This document shows, in pieces, positions 8,447 to 16,848 of a stretch of 44,758 nucleotides of DNA. Source of the DNA: an uncultured Acidimicrobiales bacterium. GTDB taxonomy: Bacteria > Actinomycetota > Acidimicrobiia > Acidimicrobiales > SHLQ01. Every line of letters starts with the position of its first letter. Positions within the stretch are counted from its first letter, which is position 1. The stretch covers positions 1 through 44,758 of the forward strand of contig CALHYX010000076.1 of assembly GCA_938041035.1 (NCBI GenBank), read 5' to 3'. Position numbers and translations under genes: made by a program. The notes beneath the pieces are model-generated. The model ran no database searches. It was not told the DNA's origin and saw nothing but the letters and a program-made list of their open reading frames with translations.

Positions 8447-9178
8447 TCACCCGGACAGCGCGCCGAGGAGGCCGCCGCCCGTCGAGCCTCCACCACCGGC
8501 GCCGCCGAGGTAGCCCTCGGAGGGCTGCACGAGCACATGGCCTTCGCCACCGAACGCCATCTGAATCGTCTCGCCGCTGCCACCACGAGCGAGGCTCTTG
8601 ATACCACCGGTCGTGTCGGTCTTCATCTGCATCTGGACGCCGGAGGTCCACATCACCACCGCTTGCGCATCGCCGAAGGTCGGTGCGCTCGCAACGTCGA
8701 GCATCACCGGAGGGCCATCGGTGGTGATGGCGACGTAGCCGCTACCTCGCAGCGTCACGTTGAACAGGCCCCCGGCCATGGCGCCCGCCACACCGCCGCC
8801 GATGCGTTGGATGTCCCATTCGATCGTCGAGGAGAACGCCAAGACGTTGGCCCCGCTCACGCTGATCATGTCGTTCTCGAGGTACATCACCTGGATGTCG
8901 TGGGCCTGGTCGGCGATGAACACTTCGCCATCGCCACCGACGTGCATCATCGACACACCTTCGCCCGTGGTCGCCTTCTTGAGCATCTTGCCCATGCCAC
9001 CGGACCCCTTGTTCTCAAAGGTTGCCGCCCCCTGGTACGCGACCATCGAGCCCGACTTCGCCTCCACCGGGCCGTAGGCGAGGCTGACGCGAAGCAGCTT
9101 CTTGTTCTGCAGTTGGAACTGCTGCTCGCCGGCGGCAATTTCGCCGAACGCGGTGTTTAGATCGCTGTGAAGGGGCAC
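8447..9178 (-). CDS. AIM24 family protein
   Basis: A 243-residue beta-rich protein of the AIM24 family (PF01987). It has repeated short strands with Gly turns (SMVAYQGAATFENKGSGG, GLFNVTLRGSGYVAITTDG, VMWTSGVQMQMKTD). A Gly/Ser-rich tail is typical of bacterial members. The start is a GTG at 9176-9178 with GAGGAG seven bases upstream. It opens a six-gene minus-strand operon (9178-6041). In mitochondria AIM24 affects inner-membrane organisation; the bacterial role is unknown. No signal peptide or transmembrane helix is seen. Confidence 0.85.
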   Translation of the reverse strand: MPLHSDLNTAFGEIAAGEQQFQLQNKKLLRVSLAYGPVEAKSGSMVAYQGAATFENKGSGGMGKMLKKATTGEGVSMMHVGGDGEVFIADQAHDIQVMYLENDMISVSGANVLAFSSTIEWDIQRIGGGVAGAMAGGLFNVTLRGSGYVAITTDGPPVMLDVASAPTFGDAQAVVMWTSGVQMQMKTDTTGGIKSLARGGSGETIQMAFGGEGHVLVQPSEGYLGGAGGGGSTGGGLLGALSG

Positions 9179-9297
9179 TGTTTCTCCTCGGTGTTCTTTG
9201 ATTGGTTCCAGCCGGGGAGTCCGCCTCCGCCCGCCTGTGTCATCGTCGCTTCATCCGGCGGTTGCCGTCTGTGCCGAAGCTGACACATTTCGCATGT

Positions 9298-10494
9298 TCA
9301 CCTCGAACCTACACAACCCCGGGGACGACGGGTCGGTCGGGTGGTCGATCGCCAGACCGACCGGAGGATGCCGCGAAGCGCTCGAGCACCCGTGCGGGCG
9401 TGGTGCCAGGGGTGGCGCACGATCGTCCAGGGTTTGGGGTTGTCCCGCAACGGATACATGAGTTGGGCCCAGAGGCCATCGGGGATGGGCTCGGCCACCC
9501 CGTACACCTGCGGCCGGGACTCGGCGGGCACATGGAAGGTGCCGAAGAGGACGTCCCAGATCGGCAGCAGCGCCGAGTAGTTGTGGTTGATCGCTTCCGG
9601 TTGGTTGGCGTGATGCCAATGATGGAATTCCGGCGTCGCCACGATTGCCCGCAGCGGTCGAAGCCGCCACCGGACGTTCGCGTGAGCGAACAACCCGGCG
9701 ACGAAGTTGACCACGACGATGACTCCGGACTGGGTGCCCGTGAATCCGGCGCCGAGCAGAAAGAAGAACGGCGGGGCGGCCAGCACGTAGTCGAGGGGGT
9801 GCAGGCGAAGCCCGCTGATCCAGTCCATGCGCTCCGACGAATGATGGATGGCATGGAACCGCCACAGCGCCGGGACTTCATGGCCCCAGCGGTGGGTCCA
9901 GTATCCGGCCAGGTCGAAGAGCACAAACCCGACGAAAACGTGCACGGTGGGGTCGAGCGCAGCGACCACGGGGCGTAGGGCGAGGCCGGGCAACCACGCG
10001 AGGCTCACAACCCCGATGACCAGGGCCACCACGAGGCCCGCAGCGTCCACGACGGGCCGGCTCAGCGTGTAGGCGAGGTCGGTGGCCAGGCCGGGCCGCC
10101 GCACCCGCTGACCGCGATGGCGGGGAAACAGCTTCTCGAACGGCACCACCAGGACGAAGAGCACGGCGATGATCAGCAGGCCTTCTCGCGACACGACGAT
10201 GCCGCCGGCGGCGAGAGCGCCGGCCAGCACCAGGGCGAGCAGGCTTCTTCCCGGGAACCGACGACGGCCCGATTCCGGAAATCGCGCCCCCGCTGCCGCT
10301 TGCGCTCCCGGCGGTTCGGGGAGCGCACCTGATGGATGCGGTGGCGGCGGAAGCGGTGCCGGCGGTCGCAGTGGATGCGGTGGCGGCGGTAGCGGTGGGG
10401 GCGGATGGGGTGGGGGCGCAGGGAGACGACTGGGCGGCGGCCGGAGCGTGCTGACGACTCCGGTCGAGGGTGCTGGCCTTTCCGAGGTGGGCAT
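9298..10494 (-). CDS. Sterol desaturase / fatty-acid hydroxylase family protein with Pro-rich head
   Basis: A 398-residue integral membrane di-iron oxygenase. Its histidine clusters are HRWGH (201-205), HAIHH (214-218) and HHWHH (291-295) plus NHNY (303-306), the FA_hydroxylase (PF04116) pattern. About four to five hydrophobic segments flank them. Residues 18-54 are almost all Pro with His, Arg and Leu, an unusual cytosolic extension encoded by a GC-rich near-repetitive stretch (10333-10440). Start ATG 10494 has no strong ribosome site, so a later start that omits the Pro-rich head cannot be excluded. It lies 83 bases downstream of metY on the same strand. The lipid substrate is unknown. Confidence 0.85.
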   Translation of the reverse strand: MPTSERPAPSTGVVSTLRPPPSRLPAPPPHPPPPLPPPPHPLRPPAPLPPPPHPSGALPEPPGAQAAAGARFPESGRRRFPGRSLLALVLAGALAAGGIVVSREGLLIIAVLFVLVVPFEKLFPRHRGQRVRRPGLATDLAYTLSRPVVDAAGLVVALVIGVVSLAWLPGLALRPVVAALDPTVHVFVGFVLFDLAGYWTHRWGHEVPALWRFHAIHHSSERMDWISGLRLHPLDYVLAAPPFFFLLGAGFTGTQSGVIVVVNFVAGLFAHANVRWRLRPLRAIVATPEFHHWHHANQPEAINHNYSALLPIWDVLFGTFHVPAESRPQVYGVAEPIPDGLWAQLMYPLRDNPKPWTIVRHPWHHARTGARALRGILRSVWRSTTRPTRRPRGCVGSR

Positions 10495-10577
10495 GGCACC
10501 AAGGTGGCTGCGCTGCCCTCGACCGGCATCGTCCTTTTGGTCAGCCTTTCGGCCGATCGGGGTTACCCGGGCGGGCC

Positions 10578-11894
10578 CTAGGCCTCTTTCGCGGCCCGGA
10601 ATCCCTGCTCGAGGTCGGCGATGATGTCCTCGATCGACTCGATGCCGACGCTGAGGCGCACGAGCCCGGGATGCACGCCGGTGGTGGCCTGCTCCTCGGG
10701 CGTGAGCTGGGCATGGGTGGTCGAGGCCGGGTGGATCACCAGGCTGCGGACATCGCCGATGTTGGCGAGGTTGGAGTGCAGCGTGAGCGCGTCGGCGAAA
10801 GCCTGACCCGCAGCGGCGCCACCCTTCATCACGAACGCAGGCACCGAGCCGGGGCCGCGGGGCAGGAGTTCCTTGGCCCGATCGTGCCACGGGCTCGACG
10901 CCAGGCCGGCGTACTGCACCGACTCGACTTCTTCGCGGCCTTCGAGGAACTCGGCTACCGCCTGGGCGTTGGCCACGTGGCGGTCCATGCGCAGGCTCAG
11001 CGTCTCGACGCCCTGGATGAACAGGAAGGCGTTGAACGGCGACACGGCACCACCGAGGTCGCGCAGGAACTGCAGGCGTGCCTTCACGATGAAGCAACCA
11101 GCGCCGAGCATCTCCCAGTAGTTGAGGCCGTGGTAGCTGGGGTCCGGGTTGGTGAAGTTCGGAAAGCGTCCGCTGGCCCCGAAGTCGAAGTTGGCGCCGT
11201 CGATGATGACGCCACCCATCGAGTTGCCGTGGCCACCGATGAACTTGGTGGCCGACTGCACGACGATGTTCGCACCCTCGTTGAGCGGGTTGCACAGATA
11301 CGGACTGGCGACCGTGTTGTCGATGACCAGCGGGATGCCCTTGGCCTTGCCGAGGGCCCCGACCTCGCGCAGCGGGAAGACGTCGTTGGCCGGGTTGCCA
11401 ATGGTTTCGCCGTACAACACCTTGGTGTTGTCGGTGATCTTGGATTCCCACTCGTCGATGTTGTCGATGTCCTCGACGAAATCGACCGAGATGCCGAGCT
11501 TCGGCAACGTGTAGTGGAACAGGTTGTACGTGCCGCCGTAGAGCGAGCTCGATGCCACGACGTGGTCGCCGGCCTCGCAGAGGGTCAACATGGTGACGGT
11601 TTCGGCCTGCTGACCGGATCCGACGGCCAGCGCCGCCGGAAGTCCGGGCGGCACCGACTCCGGCGCTCCTTCGAGTGCGGCGATCCGCAGCTCGAACGCC
11701 TGCTGCGTCGGGTTCATGATTCGGGTGTAGATGTTGCCGAGCTCTTCGAGGGCGAACAGGGCAGCGCCGTGGGCGGAATCGCGAAAGTTGAACGCCGTCG
11801 TCTGATAGATCGGCACGACGCGGGCACCGGTCTCGGGGTCACCTTCCCACCCCGCATGAATCTGCTTGGTCTCAAAACCCCACTCGTTGCCCAT
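10578..11894 (-). CDS. metY: O-acetylhomoserine sulfhydrylase
   Basis: A 438-residue PLP enzyme of the Cys/Met metabolism family. SATKF carries the Schiff-base Lys217, and YTRIMNPT (57-64) is the phosphate/dimer motif. The IDNTVASPY segment and the EGAxIVVQSATKFIGGHG block are typical of MetY rather than cystathionine synthases. It makes homocysteine (or methionine) from O-acetylhomoserine and sulfide (or methanethiol). The ATG at 11894 is preceded by GAGAAGGGAA. Upstream lie a sigma70-like promoter and an imperfect palindrome that overlaps its -10 box. No SAM riboswitch was recognised in the 200-base leader region. Confidence 0.93.
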   Translation of the reverse strand: MGNEWGFETKQIHAGWEGDPETGARVVPIYQTTAFNFRDSAHGAALFALEELGNIYTRIMNPTQQAFELRIAALEGAPESVPPGLPAALAVGSGQQAETVTMLTLCEAGDHVVASSSLYGGTYNLFHYTLPKLGISVDFVEDIDNIDEWESKITDNTKVLYGETIGNPANDVFPLREVGALGKAKGIPLVIDNTVASPYLCNPLNEGANIVVQSATKFIGGHGNSMGGVIIDGANFDFGASGRFPNFTNPDPSYHGLNYWEMLGAGCFIVKARLQFLRDLGGAVSPFNAFLFIQGVETLSLRMDRHVANAQAVAEFLEGREEVESVQYAGLASSPWHDRAKELLPRGPGSVPAFVMKGGAAAGQAFADALTLHSNLANIGDVRSLVIHPASTTHAQLTPEEQATTGVHPGLVRLSVGIESIEDIIADLEQGFRAAKEA

Positions 11895-11941
11895 GCTGTT
11901 CCCTTCTCGTGCGCCGCACTGCCATCAGCCGCGTGACATCA

Positions 11942-11968
11942 ATTTGTTGACCCAACTGGTCGACAATT
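11942..11968. promoter_or_regulatory. Imperfect palindrome, candidate operator of metY
   Basis: A left arm AATTTGTTGACC-type sequence (inner part TTGTTGACC, 11944-11952) and a right arm GGTCGACAA (11958-11966) pair 8 of 9 across a 5-base spacer. Pairing extends weakly into the flanking A/T bases. It overlaps the proposed -10 box of metY, as a repressor site would. The regulator is unknown. Confidence 0.4.
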
Positions 11969-11994
11969 TGAGTCGGTCGCCGTCGCTACGTCAA
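11966..11994 (-). promoter_or_regulatory. Putative metY promoter
   Basis: On the minus strand TTGACG (11994-11989) and TCAAAT (11971-11966) stand 17 bases apart, upstream of metY. The -35 box is good and the -10 box is only fair. Transcription would start about 65 bases before the metY ATG. Confidence 0.4.
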
Positions 11995-12094
11995 GAGCCG
12001 ACGCGAACTCATGCGCGCGCTTCGCTATTTTCGATGTGGAACGCCATCCTGGTAGTGGCCTACGGCCAGTCCCCCCACAGCGGAAGTGCTCTGC

Positions 12095-12706
12095 ATGCAT
12101 CGAATTCCTCTCGGCCGCCTCGCGGCTGCCCTCGCTGCTCTCCTCACCCTGGTTCTGGTGGCGAGCGCATGCACGAGCGCGCTCTCGGGCGGCGACGACT
12201 CGGCCGGCGGCGACGGCGCCCCACCGGGTGGCGGCGGCGATGTCGTCGCGACGACCACCACCGTGGAACCCGCTCGCGACATCGGCATCGAACTGAACGA
12301 GTCGTCCCTCGCTCCGGGCACGACCCTGTCGATCTCCGGCGAGGGCTGTCCGCCGGATCCGGAGTGGGAGTTGGACGACCTGAACTTCAAGATCTTGTTG
12401 CGGTTGGCGCCGGCCGGCGATGACCGGGGCCAGAAGGTAGACGAGCCGGAACGGCGCGAACACCTGAGCACGGGCGAGCTCGACGCGCTGGCGCGCGAGC
12501 CGGGCGCCCAGTTGGCCTCGGCCGGCGAACGGGGCCTGTGGAGCGCCGACTACGAGGTGCCCGCATCGACGGGCCCCGGCGAGTACGTGCTCCTGGCCGA
12601 TTGCTACTCCGGACTCGGGCTCGAATGGGGATCCGTCCGGTACGGTTCGGCTGAGGTCACCGTTGTAGGTGAAACGTCGGGGGGCGCTTCCACCACGACC
12701 GGTTGA
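12095..12706 (+). CDS. Secreted lipoprotein
   Basis: A 203-residue lipoprotein. An arginine-containing hydrophobic signal ends in the lipobox LVASAC with Cys26. A Gly/Asp-rich linker and a TTTTVEP tether follow, then a single beta-rich domain of about 140 residues (LAPGTTLSISGEGCPPD...GEYVLLADCYSG). The mature domain has two further Cys that could form a disulfide. It may be a small Ig-like fold; no family recognised. Start ATG 12095, with CGGAAG upstream; an in-frame GTG at 12086 is possible. It is transcribed divergently from metY. Confidence 0.8.
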   Translation: MHRIPLGRLAAALAALLTLVLVASACTSALSGGDDSAGGDGAPPGGGGDVVATTTTVEPARDIGIELNESSLAPGTTLSISGEGCPPDPEWELDDLNFKILLRLAPAGDDRGQKVDEPERREHLSTGELDALAREPGAQLASAGERGLWSADYEVPASTGPGEYVLLADCYSGLGLEWGSVRYGSAEVTVVGETSGGASTTTG

Positions 12707-12784
12707 TCCGAAGATCGGACGAAATCCACCGCCGCCGCCGATCGGTGGACGTAAGGTCACAGGACTCCAGGCTGAGGTGACCCC

Positions 12785-14020
12785 ATGTCCGACCCCAACG
12801 ATACCGACTCACGCGATGCCGACTCACGCGATGCCGACTCACGCGGCGGGAAACACCCGTTGCTGTCGGAGGCGGCGCGCTCGGCCAATTCCTCCGCGAT
12901 CCGCGACATCCTCATCCACGCTCGCCGACCCGACGTCATCTCCCTGGCCGGCGGCGTGCCCTCACCGGCGCTGTTCCCGCTCGCCGACATCGTGAGCGCC
13001 GTTTCGGCTGCGATCGAGCGGGATGGGGCCGACGTGGTCCAGTACGGCGTGACCGCCGGTGAACCGGCCACCCGAGAGGTTGCCGCGACCCTCACCGGCA
13101 CCGAACCGGATCCGGAGGCCATCGTCATCACGACCGGTTCGCAGCAGGCGCTCGATCTGATCGCTCGCGTGCTGATCGACCCGGGCGACCAAGTGGTCGT
13201 CGCCGACCCCGACTACCTGGGAGCACTCCAGTCGTTGCGGGCGCACAAGCCGGAACTGGTCGCCATTCCGCTCGATGCCGATGGCATGCGCGTCGACGTG
13301 CTCGCGGAACGACTCGCGGCCGGAGCCCGCCCGAAGCTCTGCTACGTGGTCGCCAACTTCCACAACCCGACCGGCGCGACCCTGGCCGCGGACCGCCGGG
13401 TCGCGCTCACCGCGCTCGCCGAGCAGTACGGGTTCCTGATCGTCGAAGACGACCCCTATGGCGAACTTCGCTTCACCGACGACGCCGTGGCACCGATCGG
13501 CCCGGGCAGCGACAATGTCGTTCGGCTGCGGTCGGTTTCGAAGGTCCTCGCCCCCGGCCTGCGGATCGGCTGGCTCGTCGGCCCCGAATGGCTGGTCGAT
13601 GCGGTGGTGGTCGCCAAGCAATCGGCGGACCTTCACACCAGCACGCTGAGCCAGGCCGTCATGGTGCAGGTCGCGGGGCGGAGCGTTTGGATGGCCGATC
13701 ACCTCGACGCCGTGCGTACCCACTACCGCAACCAGCGCGACGTCCTGACCGATGCCATCGCCGACGAACTCGGCGAGCGAATCACCTACAACTCGCCCCA
13801 GGGCGGCATGTTCGTCTGGGGGGAGCTCACCGGCGGCGCCGACACGAGCGAGCTGATGAGCGCGGCGATCGACAACGGCGTGGCGTTCGTGCCCGGCGCA
13901 GCCTTCGCGGTCGATACGCCAAAGCCGAGCGCCATCCGGCTCAGCTTTGCCACCGCGCCGCCGGATCAGCTGTGGGAGGCGTGCCGACGGCTGCGCACCA
14001 CGATCGACGCGGCGCGCTAG
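12785..14020 (+). CDS. PLP-dependent aminotransferase, class I/II (MocR-lineage, no HTH)
   Basis: A 411-residue fold-type I aminotransferase like 2-aminoadipate/LysN or valine-pyruvate-type enzymes. It shows ISLAGGVPSP near the start, the NFHNPTG motif, EDDPYGEL with the PLP-binding Asp, and SVSKVLAPGLRIGW with Lys253. It lacks the winged-helix domain of MocR regulators. Residues 6-20 are an acidic/Arg tail made by a 15-base triplicate repeat. The amino donor is unknown. A 78-base gap separates it from the lipoprotein gene. Its stop overlaps the convergent Zn-ribbon gene by 4 bases. Confidence 0.88.
   Translation: MSDPNDTDSRDADSRDADSRGGKHPLLSEAARSANSSAIRDILIHARRPDVISLAGGVPSPALFPLADIVSAVSAAIERDGADVVQYGVTAGEPATREVAATLTGTEPDPEAIVITTGSQQALDLIARVLIDPGDQVVVADPDYLGALQSLRAHKPELVAIPLDADGMRVDVLAERLAAGARPKLCYVVANFHNPTGATLAADRRVALTALAEQYGFLIVEDDPYGELRFTDDAVAPIGPGSDNVVRLRSVSKVLAPGLRIGWLVGPEWLVDAVVVAKQSADLHTSTLSQAVMVQVAGRSVWMADHLDAVRTHYRNQRDVLTDAIADELGERITYNSPQGGMFVWGELTGGADTSELMSAAIDNGVAFVPGAAFAVDTPKPSAIRLSFATAPPDQLWEACRRLRTTIDAAR
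12800..12844 (+). repeat. 15-bp tandem repeat, three copies, in frame
   Basis: Unit GATRCCGACTCACGC at 12800-12814, 12815-12829 and 12830-12844; copies two and three are identical and copy one differs at one base. It encodes the D-A/T-D-S-R repeat near the N-terminus of the aminotransferase. Because the unit is a multiple of three, copy changes keep the frame. Confidence 0.9.
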
Positions 14021-14469
14021 CCGGTTTGGCCGGCGGATCCGATCGAGCCGAACGGTACCGCGGTGAGGCGGCGCACGTGTTCGACCAGCCAGTCGAGCTG
14101 CCGGCGGGCGTCGATCGAGACCTCCGCGTCGCCCGCTCGCTCATCGGCGAGCGCCCGTTCGACGTCGCCCAGCGCCAGGTTCAGCTCGAAACGACGGTCG
14201 AGCAGCTCGTCGAGGGCAGCCCGCTCAACGATGACCTGATCGGGGTCGAGGCCCTTCGCGGCCGCGAGCTTGGCCGCCATGTAGTTGGCCTGGCGACAGC
14301 CCTGCTTACAGAAGCGTCGGGGGCGTCCCGGTCCGTCCCCCGCGACCATGGTGAGCCCGCACCACTGACAACGCCGACCCTTCGGACGACGCTGATCGAG
14401 CGGTCCCCCGGAGGCTCCGGTTTCGGTAGCTTCCGGCCCCGCAGCTGCGGTACCCCGGCCAGTGGCCAT
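14017..14469 (-). CDS. Small Zn-ribbon-like protein
   Basis: A 150-residue protein. After a disordered Gly/Ala start, residues about 31-62 carry CQWCG and FCKQGCRQ, a four-cysteine treble-clef or Zn-ribbon pattern common in actinobacterial hypothetical proteins. The rest is mostly helical and acidic (LDELLDRRFELNLALGDVERALADE), perhaps a coiled coil. It may bind nucleic acid or protein; no function is established. ATG 14469 is the first start free of the divergent dehydrogenase gene. Confidence 0.75.
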   Translation of the reverse strand: MATGRGTAAAGPEATETGASGGPLDQRRPKGRRCQWCGLTMVAGDGPGRPRRFCKQGCRQANYMAAKLAAAKGLDPDQVIVERAALDELLDRRFELNLALGDVERALADERAGDAEVSIDARRQLDWLVEHVRRLTAVPFGSIGSAGQTG

Positions 14470-14570
14470 ACAAAACTCTACGGGGTCGCGGGCCAGCGGT
14501 CGGCGATGGCTTCGAATCCCGACCTCCCTGGGATGGCCTCGCCCGCGACGCACCGGTAGCGTCGGCGCCG

Positions 14571-15734
14571 ATGAAGGCTCTCCTGTTCGAACGCAAAGAG
14601 CTGCGCTACGCCGCAGCTGCCGTCGCCTCCCGCATCCTGCCCGGCTCCGGCGCCGCCGTCGGCCCGTTGCGTCTGGCCGACATCGATCCGCCGGAGCTTC
14701 CCGGCCCGGACTGGTCCACCGTACGACCCCGACTGACCGGCATCTGCGGCTCCGATCTCGCCACGGTGAACGGTGGCTCCAGCCGCTACTTCGAACCGCT
14801 GGTGTCCTTCCCGTTCGTCCCCGGCCATGAGGTCGTCGGCGAACTCGACGACGGCTCCCGGGTCGCACTGGAACCGGTGATCGGCGCCGAGGCCCGAGGC
14901 GAACAGCCTCCGTTTCCCGACGCCGCCCCCGGCGATGGCGACGATTACGGCTACCTGGTCGCCGGCGACCTCGAAGCCGGCATTCAGGTGGGCTTCTGCG
15001 CCAGCACCGGAGGCGGGTGGGGCGGAGAACTGGTGGCGCACCGTTCTCAGCTCCACGCCGTGCCCGAATCCCTCTCCGACGAGGCGGCGGTGATGCTCGA
15101 ACCCGCCGCCGGCGGGGTGCACGCCGCGCTCAAGGGCCGGGTGCAACCGGGCGAGACCGTGCTGGTGCTCGGAGCCGGCACCATGGGCCTGTGTACGGTC
15201 GCCGGGCTTCGGGCCCATACCGAAGCGGCGCAGATCGTGGTGGTGGCCAAGTACCCCCACCAGGTCGCCCTGGCCAAATCGCTGGGCGCCGACGTCGTGC
15301 TGCAGCCCGATGACGTGCGCCGCGGCGTCCGCCGGATCGTCGGTTGCCGAATGGTCGGCGACGACCTCTCCGGCGGCGTCGACGTCACCATCGACGCCGT
15401 GGGCTCGGCCACCTCGCTGGCCGACGCCATCGCCGTGACCCGACCGCGCGGTCGCGTCGTGCTGCTCGGCATGCCCGGAGTGGCCCGCGTCGATCTCACC
15501 CCGCTGTGGCACCGGGAGACCGAACTGGTCGGCGCCTACACCTACGGCACCGAAACCCTTCCCGATGGTTCGACCGCCACCAGCTTCGCCCTGGCGCTCG
15601 ATCTGTGCGCAGCCGCCGACCTCGGCCAGCTGGTCTCCGCCGCCTATCCGCTCGACCGGTGGCGCGATGCGCTGCAACACGCTGACGAGGCCGGGCCTCG
15701 CGGAGCGGTGAAGATCGTCTTCGACCAACGATGA
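14571..15734 (+). CDS. Zinc-dependent medium-chain dehydrogenase
   Basis: A 387-residue alcohol/polyol dehydrogenase-like enzyme. GICGSD (57-62) carries the catalytic zinc ligand Cys59, PGHE (84-87) carries His86 and Glu87, and the Rossmann loop is GAGTMG (210-215). The usual four-cysteine structural-zinc lobe is absent and is replaced by a short GFCASTGGGWGG segment, placing it in the subgroup without structural zinc. The substrate is unknown. Start ATG 14571. YqgE follows 19 bases after its stop and is probably co-transcribed. Confidence 0.88.
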   Translation: MKALLFERKELRYAAAAVASRILPGSGAAVGPLRLADIDPPELPGPDWSTVRPRLTGICGSDLATVNGGSSRYFEPLVSFPFVPGHEVVGELDDGSRVALEPVIGAEARGEQPPFPDAAPGDGDDYGYLVAGDLEAGIQVGFCASTGGGWGGELVAHRSQLHAVPESLSDEAAVMLEPAAGGVHAALKGRVQPGETVLVLGAGTMGLCTVAGLRAHTEAAQIVVVAKYPHQVALAKSLGADVVLQPDDVRRGVRRIVGCRMVGDDLSGGVDVTIDAVGSATSLADAIAVTRPRGRVVLLGMPGVARVDLTPLWHRETELVGAYTYGTETLPDGSTATSFALALDLCAAADLGQLVSAAYPLDRWRDALQHADEAGPRGAVKIVFDQR

Positions 15735-15753
15735 ACGACGCGGCCTCCGCTCC

Positions 15754-16335
15754 GTGAGCGAGCCGTCGAGCGCCTCCGTCGGTCCGCTGCGAGGTCGCCT
15801 ACTGGTGGCGGCGCCGGCCCTGCGCGATCCGAATTTCGACCGCACGGTCGTGCTGATTCTGGAACACGGCGACGACGGCGCGATCGGCGTGGTGTTGAAC
15901 CGGCCGCTCGACCTCGATGTCGACGACGCCCTACCCGGGTGGCAGAACCTCGCCGCCTCTCCCCCACGCCTGTTTCAGGGCGGCCCGGTCGGTGAGGGCA
16001 CCGCCATCGTGCTCGGCGTCGCTCGCCTCGACGACGTCGACGGATCCTTCGACCAACTGTTCGGCCGGCTCGGATCGATCGATGTCGCCGCCGTACTCGA
16101 CGCCGGGGCGCAACCGCCCGGGATAGAGCGGCTGCGGGTGTTCTCGGGATATGCGGGCTGGGGCGCCGGGCAACTCGAGGACGAGCTGAGTGCCGACGGC
16201 TGGTTCGTTCTCGACGCCGATATCGAGGACGCCGTCAGCGCCGACCCCGGCGATCTCTGGTCATCGGTGCTGCTGCGCCAGGGCGGGGCGATGGGCCGGC
16301 TGGCGAACTACCCGCCGCACCCCTGGGTGAATTAG
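15754..16335 (+). CDS. YqgE/AlgH family protein
   Basis: A 193-residue YqgE/AlgH (DUF179) protein. It has GRLLVAAPALRDPNFDRTVV at the start, GAIGVVLNRP, LFQGGPV and SGYAGWGAGQLEDEL, all family hallmarks in the expected order. The length is typical. Its biochemical role remains uncertain despite an old link to alginate regulation. The start is a GTG at 15754. The stop overlaps the convergent GFA gene by 4 bases. Confidence 0.93.
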   Translation: MSEPSSASVGPLRGRLLVAAPALRDPNFDRTVVLILEHGDDGAIGVVLNRPLDLDVDDALPGWQNLAASPPRLFQGGPVGEGTAIVLGVARLDDVDGSFDQLFGRLGSIDVAAVLDAGAQPPGIERLRVFSGYAGWGAGQLEDELSADGWFVLDADIEDAVSADPGDLWSSVLLRQGGAMGRLANYPPHPWVN

Positions 16336-16760
16336 CCCCCGATCGGCGTTCCGTTACCGCCAAACGTTGGGATATTCGCGGGCAGCTCGTGATGCGGTTG
16401 GGCTTCATCGCTGAACCACACGCCTGCGACCACCAGGCCCGCCGAGTCGTCGATGGTCCCCACCGCGATGCTGGTGTGATCCTGGTGCTCGGCCCCAACC
16501 CAAAAGAGTTGGGACCCGCAGACGGTACAGAACCCGTACTTGGCATAGCCGAGGTCGTACCAGCGCAACGCACCATCGTCATCGTCCACGACCAAGGCAT
16601 CGGTGGGACACCCCGAAGACGCCATGAAGTTACCGGTGATCCGACGACAGTTCTCGCAGTGGCAGTGCAGGACCGACCGCAGCGGGCCGCTGACGCGGTA
16701 GTCGATGGCGCCGCACAGGCACCCGCCCGTGCGGGGGTTCGTGGGCTCGGTGTCGGTCAT
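16332..16760 (-). CDS. GFA/CENP-V domain protein
   Basis: A 142-residue zinc protein of the glutathione-dependent formaldehyde-activating (GFA) family. It has GGCLCGA, HCHCENCRR and FCTVCGS, the full set of zinc-binding cysteines. Members bind thiol adducts; the precise substrate here is unknown. It stands alone between the convergent YqgE gene and the hairpin that ends the pyrimidine operon. Confidence 0.92.
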   Translation of the reverse strand: MTDTEPTNPRTGGCLCGAIDYRVSGPLRSVLHCHCENCRRITGNFMASSGCPTDALVVDDDDGALRWYDLGYAKYGFCTVCGSQLFWVGAEHQDHTSIAVGTIDDSAGLVVAGVWFSDEAQPHHELPANIPTFGGNGTPIGG

Positions 16761-16792
16761 GATCCCACCCTAAGGACCCGACAGTTGCTTCG

Positions 16793-16835
16793 CGGGCACC
16801 CACACCGCCGGAGGGGGTGGCGGTGTGGGTGCCCG
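16793..16835 (-). terminator. Strong hairpin ending the pyrimidine operon
   Basis: A perfect 17-bp inverted repeat: CGGGCACCCACACCGCC at 16793-16809 and its complement at 16819-16835, with a 9-base loop. It begins 14 bases past the stop of the binding-protein gene on the minus strand. No T-tract follows, as is common for GC-rich terminators. Confidence 0.8.
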
Positions 16836-16848
16836 GCGGGATCGGGCG

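Noticed and set aside
10578..11451. N-terminal extension of the sterol-desaturase frame through metY
   Set aside because: It is antisense-frame noise over the clearly coding metY gene.
11895..12094. SAM riboswitch before metY
   Set aside because: I looked for the conserved SAM-box helices and saw none; only a palindrome and promoter boxes are supported.
16793..16835. Attachment site or mobile-element end
   Set aside because: A single hairpin at an operon end with no integrase or second copy is best read as a terminator.
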